From Litomosoides sigmodontis (Eukaryota > Nematoda > Chromadorea > Rhabditida > Onchocercidae): 64,000 bases of DNA. The notes under the pieces are model-generated. The model was not told the origin of the DNA. It worked only from the letters and a program-made list of their open reading frames with translations, and ran no database searches. The stretch is taken from the NCBI GenBank assembly GCA_963070105.1, contig OY718803.1, forward strand, positions 11,126,327 through 11,190,326, in the 5' to 3' direction. Made by a program: the position numbers and the translations under genes. Each line of letters starts with the position of its first letter. Positions within the stretch are counted from its first letter, which is position 1. This document shows positions 26,266 to 38,890 of the stretch, piece by piece.

Positions 26266-27244
26266 TTGCTGAAAACTTCTGCACAGATTTGGTTGATTTT
26301 AGGTTTAGGTTGGAAGTTAAGAAACTTTGGTGTTAGTAGATTTGTGAATGAATGGGATATTTATTCCGTCGAGGAGAACGGGGAAGAAAAAAGTATAAAT
26401 GCAAATAAAGAAGAAACGCTCAGTAATAATTACCTTGTATTTCCTCCTCTTATAATAATAACAATTACAAAGAGAATCAATCACACATACCATCATCCAA
26501 AATAATATTTTAATCAATTAATTATGAGTTTAGAATGAAATAGGGACGATATAGCTTCAATGATATGTTTCCGAAGAGAATGAGAGAAACGAAATATAAT
26601 TAATGTATACATATAAAAACCGAATTAGGGAACGGAAAAGAAGTGTGGTAGAAGAGAGACGATGAAGTTTGTTTTCCAAACGATAATTAACTGAATTCAC
26701 TATACAAAATATCTTATAACAATGATAATGATATTTCGAAATCATTAATAGCAACGAAACACTAACAATGTGAAAGGAAACAGGAGTGAACAAAACAACA
26801 TTTGGACTTCAAGTAAAGCGTTGAATATTTAAGTTCCGTAAAGTCGAAATTAATTCCACTGCTTTTTGCTGCTGTGGTAATAACGGTAGTGATAATAGTA
26901 ATTCAGGCCGTAGTGGCTGAAAATATGCTTTTAGGATCAGTGAACGCTACTCATTGATTACCCATTTGGCTTTGTGTGAAGATAGCATTATCGATTGGTT
27001 TAAATGGAGAGCGTTTCAATCAAATGTTTTTGCCAATTATTTCTATTAAATAATTGAGTGACAATAAAAATGATTAACTAAAAGATATACAAACACAGTC
27101 TAATTAAAATTAAGAAAAAGAAAACTGATCCTATTGGAATTCAGTATTTCTTTCTGTTAACAAGCAAACTACTTGAAAGGTCACTTCCTTTCCGCTCCAA
27201 TCATTGGTATTCATTGGAACTCTAAGCTTTTTTTGAATTCTATT

Positions 27245-27250
27245 TTTATT
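27245..27250 (-). terminator. Polyadenylation signal AATAAA, E-protein gene
   Basis: The plus strand reads TTTATT here, so the minus strand has AATAAA about 240 bases past the E-protein stop at 27491. The position suits a normal 3' UTR. Confidence 0.45.
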
Positions 27251-27490
27251 AATATTTCATTTTTTAATTCAAATTTTATGAAGCAATTTGAAATTTGTAA
27301 TTGAATGACAAAGCGGCGATTTCCAGTACATTTTCATAAATATTCAAAATAGATTTCGCACAAAATACATAAGTTATAATCAATCAATCAATGCTCACTA
27401 CTTTCTATAAACTTGCAGTTTCACCATGGAAATTCTGTAACAGAGCACTCCCACAGATACGTGTCCATCCATTGTTGAATATATTTATAA

Positions 27491-30400
27491 CTAATTCAGG
27501 TGATTCGTTCCCGGAAAAGACGCTTGCGGTGGTAGAAATGCGCCACTGCGCGCCTTCAATTCATCGCTCCTGAAACAGCAGCCGTTTATTGCTTTTCCTT
27601 TTTTTATTGTTGATTTATAGGCATTGTAAGATGGCATGAAAATCTGCCAAACTGTCAGAAATATCATTCTCAAATAGCTGACAAATGTCTGAGGCGCATC
27701 TGTCATACGTCAAAAATTGGATGACAGCAATTGAAGTGGTGACATCGGTTGGGCTGAATTACTTCTTTGTCATATCTACTACAGCTGCTACATACGTGTA
27801 CATTTCTTTTTTGCACCAACAATGATGGCGCTAACTGTATTTCTTGCATACGGTAAATACAGGGAGAGGAGGTTGAGCGAAAATTTTGTAGTTAAATTGA
27901 ATAGGTTAAGTGCGCTACGTATATCTACAACTGCACAGATAATTTTTGATGTAAAAGATCTATTCAAAGCATGAAAGTTTGCAAGGAATAAGGTAATTGA
28001 ATTATTGCTAATTAAGACATCTTTAAATGGTTGATATGACCAAGCAGATAAAATTTATCTAAATTTGATTTTTTACTTGAAAATATGATAAATTTAAAAG
28101 AAATTTAGCGAACTATCAGTTAAATTAAAGGTCTTAATTTATAAAACACTAAAAATGAAAAGGTATACATTTCAAAAGTTTTTAACTTCTACGCTTTTGT
28201 TCTATTATTATTAGCAATGAAAGTATTGTGCAAATGATTTAAATATAAAGTTGATGATAGCAATAACAGAATTGAATGATTACTTAGCTAAGTACTTGTA
28301 CTTAAACATAAGTTTGTATTTGAATAGCATTTTAGTTTGCAACAACTAAAGGTGTGAAATTTTTGAGTCGGCTCGACTGGTGTTGATGGATTGGGCCAAT
28401 TTTTATAAAAAGCTCAAAATTTCGCACAAAAAATGAGTTTCGTGGATGGAATGTGGTAATTAATCAATTAATTGGGACAAAGGAAGAAAGAAGGTTACAT
28501 GCGAGCTTATCAACAAAGAAATCAGTGGCGTAGAGGGGGCTTTGCTTCCGTTTAAGGAAGGAAAAAATGTTAAACCTTTTCGTTCATAGTTGATGCAAGA
28601 AATTTTCGAATTTTCCACAATACAATTTAAACTTATGCTAGCATCATTATTTCATTTCATCACACTTCTTTTGACAGTTATTCAGAGAAAAATGGAAATT
28701 AAATTTTTGAAAAAACCGAATGTACCCTGCTATAGATGGCATAGTTTTCTCTTCTTCCCTCCTTTTTAGGCATGCTGCTTTCGGATTCAAATTCCTCTGA
28801 CGCACCTAAAAAAAGGCTAAGTATGACAAGCACAAAGTACTTGCAAGAAAAAAATTGGAAACATTAGATACAATTTAAAAATTTATTTTGCTATTCTTTT
28901 CCTACTTGAATTTTCATACATCATAGACATCCCTAATAATATGAGGCACCTAATAGGCCATTGTGGTAGTGGAAGGTTGATTCAGATTACCTATGGTACT
29001 ATCATTGGTACTAGAAGATTGATTCGCAGTAAGCACACTTTGACAAGATAAGATAGATTCGTTCTGTTCCTTTAATAACATTCTTTTTAAGTTCCTTTGT
29101 CGAATCTGAAGTAACCAACGTCACGTTTCTCTTTTCAGTTTTTTTCTCCGTTTTTTTCTGAGACATCGGGGAAAACAAAGGCAAGGAAAAATTGCTTCAT
29201 TAGAAATGAATTTAAAGTTCTCTTTTTTCCCAATTAATACAGTGGCATTGCACTTTCAATAGCAAAGAATGCGCAAGAATACTTTCAGAAGAACTACAAT
29301 ACTATCAGGTAATCATCGACCCATTTATTTACTGCCAATACGGAAATAATCTCCGGCACACTCAGCAAGACTTTAGGATGGAAAATAGTAAAGTAGAAAA
29401 CTGCAATGAAACAGCTCGCCTAATTCCATGAGGTTAACTATCACAAATGGGAAAAACTATCAATCCCAACGGTCTCCTTCATTTACCACTGCACATATGT
29501 GGATGGATAAATTATCATAAAACAATTCAAGTTTCGTTTTTTCCTTTTTAATTAAACAAAAAGGTGAAAAGGAAAGAGGGAAAGCACTTATTATTTCCAA
29601 GACAACCTGTTCTTCAAGTCCGGTAATGACAGCTACAGCTTGATGTAAAACGCCTAGTTTCGTTTGAGTCTTATCCGAGCCTTGCTGTAAATGCTGAGCA
29701 CACATTTTTCCAAGCTCCTTGAATGCCATATTAATATCTTTCACTCGAATTCTGAAATTGCTGATATGTTCACAGTAAGTATGAGTTAATTTCAATAATA
29801 CTGAATTAAATTTCAATTGGAAAGTAAAATTTCATAGAGAACTGAAATTCCAGGAAGGAGAAAAACTACGTGGCGTTAGAAATTAATCTTCACCACTACT
29901 CTCATTTAAATACAATTCGCAGCAGAATGCGACTTCTGAAAAGATTATGGTAAGCCATAATTTTGCAAGAAATGCAAAATAAGTAGGTGCGGCTAAAATC
30001 AGACGGTTGAAAAATCGTCTTAAACACACAAACAATTAGCGTGTGATAAATTAAAATGACTTTAGCCAACTCTGATTTCAAATAAATTAACTAATAATTG
30101 GTTGTTCGATAATACTGAATGACAAATAAGATGATAGCAGCTGCTTGAAGGAATAATTAAATTGAAAGCTTCGGAACAAATTTAGGGCACGAGAGATACA
30201 TGGACTTTTGGAAGTACAAAAAAGAAACAGCTTCCTTTCAGGATTGTAGCTTCAAGCGAAAGAAAAACCTTTCACGAGCGTTGTTGGCACTACGACGATC
30301 AGCTTCTCGATCATCGTTTGACCTCGCATCATCGTCTGAATCCAGCTTTACGCTTTTCGATCGTTTCTTAGTGCTAACTCGTGGCGTGGCCATCCCGACA

Positions 30401-31375
30401 GTACCTAATGATGACGTGGAAGTAGCTGATGTCATCCCACTCATGCTACCAGGTCCACCTAATATACCAGCATAATCGAACTGATCACGCGATACCGGTA
30501 CCCCCACGCCACTTACCATATCCGGTCTGACAGTGGCTGGTCCGGTAACAGATGACATAGCTGAAATTTTACCAATCTCTTCTTCATTGCTTAAAAAAAG
30601 TTCAATCATTGAATATTTACTTATTCAAATGCCGCTTAAATACATTTGTTGAGTTTTGGCAACATTATCGATTGATGCAAAAGGAAGCAAACAGCTAAGT
30701 TGAAAAAAAATCCGAACTGTTATAAGGATCCAACGTTGGAATTAACGGTGCGGTTGCCGTAACATTCCTTGTATCCTCAACATTTGTCACGCCAGCATTC
30801 TGAAAAATAAACTGAAATGGGAATTGTGCATCGGAATTTGATTGTTACTTCTCACTACTCTACTCATAATTTAAATTTCCTTTTTACACTCGAAAAATGA
30901 CTAGGATTGATGAAGGAATAGGGGAAAATCTGAATTCATCATTGTGTGAAGCGAACGAAGAATCAGGAAATACCACGATTTTAGGTAATCATTGGGCGAT
31001 CTAAAAGGCCCGACTATTCAGGAAACCACAATCATTATTACCTGAAGTGAAATTTTTCGCTTTCTAGGCGAACACAGGTTTGATGAGGAAAAAAGGTGAA
31101 ATTATTTGAGTGAAAAATAATAAAAAATAATCTTAGATTTTCCTCCCTTAATTGCAATTTCAAACGTCCCACAAGTGGATAGGAATGTCAAAGGGTCGTT
31201 GACAGAATAAAAATAAAGCTTGAAGAGCGACATAATAAATCTTGGATCAATAATAAAGGAATGAATTTTGCAATTCAAAAAAAATTTTTTTATTTGCAAT
31301 AATGAATTTTGCAAATTTCATTTTTGCTTTCCTTCCTTTTTCTTGATTTCTTACTTTTATTGCAAGCTTAAGTGG

Positions 31376-31423
<48 letters not shown>

Positions 31424-34400
31424 CATAAAAAATGTAGTACGGCCTGATACATTACAATCAACAGTCATAAATCAAATCAATTGTTGAATTCTGTATTGCC
31501 ATAATAATTGCAACGTAATTATCTAATTCGTTAGAAGGAAATCGAATTAACAGGGTGATTTGCTAGGGTTACGATCACATCATCCATTACTTTTCAGTAA
31601 TTTTTCTTCAAAATTTTCAACATTTACTTCCTTTCTGCAAGTATTTTTTACCGTCCACTTCCATTGTCCAAATTTCCATTTTATAATTTCGTGCATAAAT
31701 CGACAAACAGTAAATTGAGGAGTGAAGTGTAACAGGATGAGTCTCGGAACAAAGAATGGACATCGTCGTCAAACAGATGTTCCCAGTTTTTCCGACGGTC
31801 AGGAGGAGTGGAGCATGAATGGGGAAAGGAGATGGGAGACGGAGAGAAGAGGTACCTTATCGCTTAAAAAGGCGTGCAGAGACAATTACTCTGAAAGGTC
31901 ATCCTTACAAAATTATGAAAGCAACGGACACGATCATTTATCATAAAAGTGATTGTTTAAAATAACCTTAGTAAGAGGACGAAACATTTTTCAAAGTTAT
32001 GAAATTCACTTCTTTAAAAAGTTTATAAAATTCCTCGAAACAAATATTTCTTTTATGAAGTTTTTCACGTTAATTACTAATTTCCTTTTTACTTAATCAG
32101 TGACATTTTAGAATGTTGAAATTTATTTTGCACGTGCTATCAAGTGAGTCACATTTTGCTGATTATTAATGTTGCTGAATGTTGGAATTCGAAAATTGAA
32201 TAACAGAAATAGCGAATAAATAATGTTTTAGAGTGCTTACAACTAGGCTGCAATCGCAGATTTATTAAAAAGTAAAAATAATTCATTTAATTTTTTTCTG
32301 TTGGACAAATTTTTCTTTTTTGCAATGAAAATGAAAAAAATCGTAAAGAAAATATGTAATAATTTTCAATTGCTAGAGGCAAGGGTGAAAGAGAAAGGAA
32401 GAGACAGAAAGAGGTTTTCCGTTATTTAACGAATATATTAAGAAATTTAAAAATGCTCCTATCACCACCTGCTGAATATACATTATTTAACAGCAGTAAA
32501 CCGATCATCTCATCTCATTTCATTTCATCTTAAACCAAAAATCATCGTCTGACCTTCTCCTTCCTCTTCGACGAAAATAAAATGTCAAAGAGGTCGTGTC
32601 GTCTTCATTTACATATACTGAGATCAAATGGCACACGACAAAAAGGATACCGCTAATGCATACACGCATGTTGCAATAATCCAAACAAAACTACCCTCCG
32701 CCCGAAGTGTTGACAAGGAGAGGATCGGTGACGAAGGGAAGAAGCAGGGAGGCCTTGACCACTCATTTCTAAGGCAAATCATTTATAATTTCCATAAAAT
32801 TTATCACATAATTGACCTTTCATCGACTTCTTACTTACTTCCTTGTGTGCTGCATTTTCCGCAGAGATTTAATTTAATTAGCGTGGAAAGATGAGAAGTG
32901 ATAAAATAAAGGCCCCCTTGACCATTCGTTTCTTTTTATATGACAAAGCATTTGAAGTATTTCAGCGAAATTCATCATATAATTCACCTTTTATCTAATC
33001 TCTCGTCCTTTTACCCATGGCATCATCCGGAATGAAAATGGTATTCTTTTGAAATTTAATAAAGAAATAGCAAGAAAGAAATTTCGCACAGAATCGCAGG
33101 CAAACCTGTAATGAATGAGCGTAGAAATGAAGAGGTGCTGTGACGTCTTCACGCCTCATCATGTCACCTGTGCCACTCAAATACGAACTTGATAAACTTT
33201 CCGGCATTTGTTTATCGTCAGGTTGAAACTGAAATATCAATTATAATATTATGGAATAGAATTAGAAACGTAATTAAAGTCACTGCTTCGTTGAAAATAA
33301 AAATTCTATCAAAATTTTCAGGAGGAGAAAACATCTAAAATCAATTGTAAATTTTAAAACTGCAACATTTAATTCTGCGCGACTCCAACAAAAAGGATTT
33401 AATCCTTTACATCTCTAAGTATTTTCTTCAGGAGGCTTACCGGAGGCACGTACGAGGGAAAATACTGCGGATAACACGTGGTACTGTGATGCGTCGAATA
33501 CATCGGTGGAGGTATCATAACACCCGGATTATTATGTTCATTATCGTATAACTGGAAAGGGTAAAAGTGTTGTGCAAACAAAAGTCGAATAATTATAAAA
33601 GGATTAAGTAAAGTGATATTATTGGTATCTCAATCCGTGAATTTGGAAAAGAAACATTACGATAAATTTACATTACAATCTTCACCTTGCCAATTTCAAC
33701 AACATCACCATTTGCAGGCGTTGTAGAGGCGGAAACCGGAACCGTATACGCAACGGATGCAGCAACCGACAGGGAACGTGCGTAATCGTCGTTGGTAGCC
33801 GAATGCATCGGTAACATAGCTCCATTATAGCTAAAATATTTAGTTAAAATTTTCAAAGTACCATCAATATCACAGCTTTGATGAGGAAGGAATGGTTGAA
33901 ATTTTAAACCTGCCGGCCATAAGCTGAGTGTAAGCATTGTGCTGCGGCAAATTCGAGCTATTCCAGTATGCGTTAGCCACAGCACTGCTGCTACTCATGT
34001 CATGGATTGGAGTTTCATGTGTAATCATCATTTGGCTGTTGTCCAACTGGTAACTGTTGTAGTTGCCGTTACTACTGTCTGAATACATTGTTGTTGACGG
34101 AAGAATTGATGTGTTTGTTCCGGCTCGATTACCCTTTCCGGATCGTTCCTGAAATTAAACATAAGCATGAAAGTTCCCAGCAACAAGTTCATTGACCAAA
34201 TAGTTTTCCTGTCTTCCTTTCCTTATCACAACTAATCATTTCACATTATCAGCGCATTTACTATATTGCTAGAATCATTTTCCTAAATGGAAAAAATTTT
34301 GCACCAATTTGTTGTTAACAGAAAATGAGGATTATGAAAAAAAAGGATAGAAATAGGTCGAATATGCTAAATTATAAATTTCATTCCTTTAATTACTTGA

Positions 34401-34772
34401 AAGTTAGGAAAATATGAAAAAAGAGGAAATGAAATGATCGAACGAACATAGCAATTGCCGAAGAAAAAAGAAAAGAAAAGCAGTTTGAAACATATATGAT
34501 GAGATTTGTAAAATATTAAGCGATTTTTTTTTCATTTAAACTACAAAATAAATATGTGCGAAAATTGATGATCAGAAATGTTGTTGGAATAAATTAAAAA
34601 GTAAAATCTTAGCTTTGGACGGCTGTTTCCATAAAAAACGCTAACCGAATTCTAGTAATATTTATCAGTAAAGAAAGAAAAAGCGAAATAAACAAAGAGA
34701 GTAACAGGTAGAGGAGAGGGAAAAGCTGTGCTGGCAGTACCGTAGGATATATTCGGTGATGACGATGATGAC

Positions 34773-34809
<37 letters not shown>

Positions 34810-37800
34810 CTGACGATAACTGTTGTGATTACGAGATGGTCATGGTGGTGATGACGAAGGAAAGATCAAACTACAAGTAAGAGAACCATACAGGAACACC
34901 GCGCCTAGAAATACAATCCGATTTTAACGCTTCAGTTATTTCGCGATGCAATAATGCGAAACGCATGTGGTAATGATGAAGTAGGCATATCTAGACGTAC
35001 ATCAACGTACTTTTTCCAAGTTTAAAACGTACTTTTTCTAAGTATTTAAAGTTAGAAAAAGGTATAACGTATGTGAGATGGTAAAACGTCGGTGATTTAA
35101 ACGATTCCAACGCTTAAAGCACTCAAAATTAGTTCGTAACAATGCAAATGACCAGCTGAAAACAGCAAATATTTGGGTAAAATTGGGTGGGATCATTAGT
35201 TTTATGGAATTTTTCAACATTAAGTGATATTTGGAGGAAATTTTGTCATTAACTTTTAATTCAACAATTTCAAATTTTAGAAGTGAAGAAATTAGCAAAA
35301 ACGAAACTACAGTAATCCTCGAGGCTGAAAACATCAAATTTGTTCACAGTGCGCCAACAACAGGAAAACTCGACTGGCCAATACGTGCGCCTATGTGTGT
35401 TTGTGTGCACATGTGAGTATGTGTGGGCGTGTACGTCTGTGTCTGTCTGTTTGTTTGTCCGTATGAATGTGTGTGTGTGTGTACGTGCGTGTACTAGTGG
35501 ATAGGTAGCAGTAGTTAAATATTAGTGTGACGATGATAATCGGCGTCTATCTGTGGCATTAAGCAGCTTATCGTTCTAAGTATAAATTCACACATCCTCT
35601 TGGCGTGTGTCTACACGTACATGCGTGCGTGGGTGTGCATGGATATACGTGGTTGGATTCTCTCAAGCAGGAAAATAGCAATGCTGCAAAAATATTCAGC
35701 AATATGATGAGAACGAAAAGAAGAACGTTAGGAAGTGAAAAATTTTAATTTGCATACCTAAGCTTCCTAATATACTCGTGAAATATTTCATCGAATTCAC
35801 TAAATGTAAAGACGTGTTATTAAATAGTTCAGAAGTCTGTCAGGTTGATGAAAAGCACATGCATAAATGAAAATGATAATAATTAACGATTGTTATTTTG
35901 GAAAAATTTAGTTTGATTGTAATTCATTGAAATTTACTCGTCTCTGTCTGCATGAAGAAGAAATGCTTCGTTTAAATTAATATTAATTTACAGCAATGAA
36001 ATTAGCTTTATTAGCAAAGAGAGGGAAGAAAGGAAGTGCTTCAAATATTTCGATTGCAAGCTGTTTTTCGATAAATAAAAATGAAATGAAATGAGTGACG
36101 GAGACACTCTCATTAAATTGTCGGTTTTGTTCATTGCCCTCATCCTTCTTCCTTCCTCCTTCCTTTCCATTTCACAAAACAATTGACATTTGAAATTTGT
36201 AACTTCAAACTTAACAAGTTGCACGAACAGTTAATTATTCCATTTTAATTAATAATTCCTATTCGTACAAGTCTGAAGCGGCGACTTTCTTTAGTTCGTT
36301 ATGAGCCAGAAAGCGTATTTCAGAGATTTTTAAACAATAGGTACGCAGATAGAACGAACAAAAGGCTACTACAAAAGTTGCTAAAAAACCTGTTTCCGTT
36401 TTATGAAAATTACGGACTTGAACTTCAAAAATTTTGCGGGAAATATTTCTAGTAGTGTTTATTGATATTCTATCATATGCTGTACGCAAATACTTCGGAA
36501 AAAGGATTTGTATCCCACCCATTACCTGTAAGTGCTACTGTACAAGTACTAATTAATATTTCCTATTTATCATTTACTTACTATTAAATTATTAATTACT
36601 GGCGGTAGAAACAATGGTCTCAGTACTGCACACATCAGTTCTCAATGTGAAATCCTACATTCTCAACTTCGACCATTGGTTTCGCCCTTTTGTGCTTAAT
36701 TAATTTAATAAAGAAATCGATGAGCAAATTTTGAGGGAAAAAAATAGACACGAAGTAAGAGAAATCATCGAACAATGAAAGTAATGAATGAGTGAAATCC
36801 AACTGCTTTAGAACACATGAAAATATCAAATTTCAATGGACAAAAAGAAAAAGCGGAAAAATTACTCGAATAGTAAAAGGAACAAATTCTACGCAAACCT
36901 AACACTCCGACGTAAGCAGAAATTAGTTCATTCTTCGGTCACTTCATTTAAATATGAACGAAAGCCATTCACTTACGCTGTAGTAGTACCGTAACTGAGC
37001 ACAAAAGTTGTACAAAAGAAGAATTAAAATAACAATTGGTTTCCTCTCTTTTTTTCATTCTCTTCCTTTCCTCCTCTTTCACGCGTAAAAACACACATTG
37101 AAAATTGCTTTGCATGGATACCGTATCCACCGAATCATATTTTCTCTCTTAACTTACCATCGAATAACACATGCCTCACGCACTGTGAAAATATGCTACG
37201 AACAGAAAAAGACTTAATTGAAAATAAAATTTGTTTTTAATTCCAATTAAATACTTTCTTTATTATTTCATCTCACTCTTTGTTTCTCTCCCCCTTCCCT
37301 CTTTCAGTGCTTTTCCATTCTGTTGCATTCAATTGCTTTAGCCAATCTTGGCTTTTCTAATTTTCCACTTCATTCTTTCCTTTCTATGAAAAGCTGTTGA
37401 CCGCTGTAGGCCGAGGAAAGCGAAATGAAGTACTTTTGCTTTACCTAAATGTGTAACCAACTTCTTCCACAAATATTTCAGCAAAAAATTCATAGTAAAT
37501 TTCAAATTTCACACCGTGCTACTGACTTCACTGATTTTAAGCTTATTTAATCCTTACCGATTCGTTGGAAAAAGGTAAGTTGCATAAATTTTGTTGAGCA
37601 GTTTCACTGACTACAATTGCATCAATTCGTTCGCCAATGCATTTCAAATTAACTGAGTTTCAAATTAAATTTGAATTACTCTCGCACACTTAGCATAAGT
37701 TAACAAATCTGTTGTGATGAAAGGTCAATCAATGGCAAGCGAGTAGGAATGTCATCGTTGTTTGCACAAAGAGAGCGTAGCGGACGGACAGCATGGAATA

Positions 37801-38817
37801 GCAGCCAAATAGCTTGATAATTTAATGAAAATTTTGAGCAAACAAACATAAATAGCTAAATCTGAACGACAGAGAGAGGGAGAGGCTCGAGAGAGAGGGA
37901 GAGAGGAAGAAAGAAAGGGGGAAAAAGGGGAAGGGTAGGTGCGCGCAATGAAATAAATTCGCTTGATTGTATTTCTGACAAGATTGACTGTTGTCACATC
38001 ACATTATCACTTCCGAGCAAGTAATTACTGATAACGATCTTTGCTTTCTACGTGTAGCCGAAAAAGATCTGCGTAAGTCATGTAATTGAGAGGCACGTCA
38101 ATCAAGCCACTCATCCATCTTTGTTCCTCCTCGCAAACATTAAGTGAATTAAAAGTAAACAAACAAAATTCCCTCCGCCTCGCCTCTGACCCGTCTCACC
38201 CCACCCAACCACTCCTGCAAAAAAGGAGGACAACAAATGAATTTTCGTTGGATCTAAACGACCGTATTGAATTTTACATTTACGTCACTCTGTCTTGCAG
38301 GCCAATTCATATGTTTTCAAAACGTTGAAACAGTAAAGAAAATGAAATTATCAAACTGTCAGTTGCGTAAAATGAAATACGATAGGCACAAACTCTGATT
38401 TGGTCAGTTTTAAATTTTGGATTGAATTGAGTGCATTAATGCTAATGCTAAGATGAACGTGTTCGATTATCGTTCTAGAAATCTTTTAACTGAAAGACCT
38501 GTTTAGCATTTGTTTTCTTAATAACGTAATTACTTACGACAGTGCTGATGGTAGAGGGCATGGAAAGGGAAAGAGAAAGAAAGACGGAAACTTACATTTC
38601 TTTGACAAATACTCGAATTAGGAAGAGGAGAAAAATGAGATGGTTGGCAGGCTAACATCTGAGGGACCGTACTATTGGTGGGATCCGTTCCATTCGTTGG
38701 GAAGTACGGGAATGGAAGTGCATTTCCCGTGGTGTCGCGATTTGATGTCATACTGGGATTGGAATAATTACCAGTGACATTGCCGGTAAAACCGTGAGCG
38801 ACTGAAGAAGCAACCAT
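27491..38817 (-). CDS. hlh-2: Class I bHLH E-protein (daughterless/E12-like, HLH-2)
   Basis: E-proteins are nuclear factors that pair with tissue-specific bHLH proteins (proneural, MyoD and Twist types) and bind E-boxes. Ten exons: 38817-38596, 34148-33910, 33830-33686, 33551-33441, 33228-33106, 30799-30718, 30560-30269, 29751-29607, 28805-28726 and 27569-27491 (TAG). All phases agree and give 505 residues. The first 370 or so residues are low-complexity, rich in Ser/Thr/Asn/Pro. A basic patch (KKRSKSVK) precedes the b[27 protein letters not shown], then [19 protein letters not shown]. The E-protein hallmark [20 protein letters not shown] follows directly. The loop is two residues longer than in fly or vertebrate proteins as I recall them. 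The start ATG lies 29 bases inside an acceptor ending at 38847. Upstream of it the frame stays open, so a further 5' exon is possible; no AD1-type LDFSxMF motif was seen. Confidence 0.93.
31378..31422. repeat. (TG)n microsatellite
   Basis: About 22 uninterrupted TG units lie in the E-protein intron. Confidence 0.95.
32751..33000. repeat. Diverged tandem duplication
   Basis: The stretch beginning CTTGACCACTCATTTCT (about 32754-32827) recurs as CTTGACCATTCGTTTCT (about 32917-33000). Both copies end in a shared block, ATCACATAATTGACCTTT versus ATCATATAATTCACCTTT. By eye identity is roughly 70 percent with small gaps. Confidence 0.5.
34757..34809. repeat. (GAT)n microsatellite
   Basis: About 17 units of GAT/GAC, perfect for the last dozen or so, lie in the first E-protein intron. 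Confidence 0.9.
35390..35500. repeat. Degenerate (GT)n tract
   Basis: An interrupted GT-rich run (TGTGTGTTTGTGTGCACATG and onward) mixes GTCT and GTTT units. It looks like an aged dinucleotide repeat. Confidence 0.7.
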
Positions 38818-38867
38818 TGAAATAGATATCTTACAAAAAAAACCCACTGAAGGTTTTATTGAGCAGA

Positions 38868-38890
38868 AAGAGAGAGAGAGAGAGAGAGAG
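38868..38890. repeat. (GA)n microsatellite at the E-protein 5' end
   Basis: About 11 AG units lie just upstream of the first recognised exon. On the gene strand they form a CT-rich tract next to the acceptor at 38847. Confidence 0.85.

Larger units (their letters stand above)
25005..27490. other. Convergent intergenic region, RING gene to E-protein gene
   Basis: This 2.5 kb spacer lies between the 3' ends of two convergent genes. It holds both 3' UTRs (AATAAA at 25568-25573 on the plus strand, and at 27250-27245 on the minus strand) and a long degenerate ATT/GTT/ATC-rich stretch at 25970-26265. No coding exon is convincing. Confidence 0.5.
30800..33105 (-). other. 2.3 kb intron of the E-protein gene
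   Basis: This intron separates the linker exon from the exon before it. It carries a (TG)n array at about 31378-31422 and a diverged tandem duplication at 32751-33000. An open plus-strand frame at 31737-31946 lacks any recognisable motif and is probably chance. Confidence 0.55.
34149..38595 (-). other. 4.4 kb first intron of the E-protein gene
   Basis: It contains a (GAT)n array near 34757-34809, a TG-rich degenerate tract at about 35390-35500 and GA-rich tracts at 37868-37920. No additional in-phase exon was identified. A large first intron is a common site for enhancers, but no specific site is claimed. Confidence 0.5.

Noticed and set aside
27391..27573. Plus-strand open frame at 27.4 kb
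   Set aside because: It is the shadow of the last E-protein exon on the minus strand.
31737..31946. Plus-strand ATG frame of about 70 codons in an E-protein intron
   Set aside because: Low-complexity Glu/Arg/Ser composition from GA-rich DNA; no domain or convincing exon borders.
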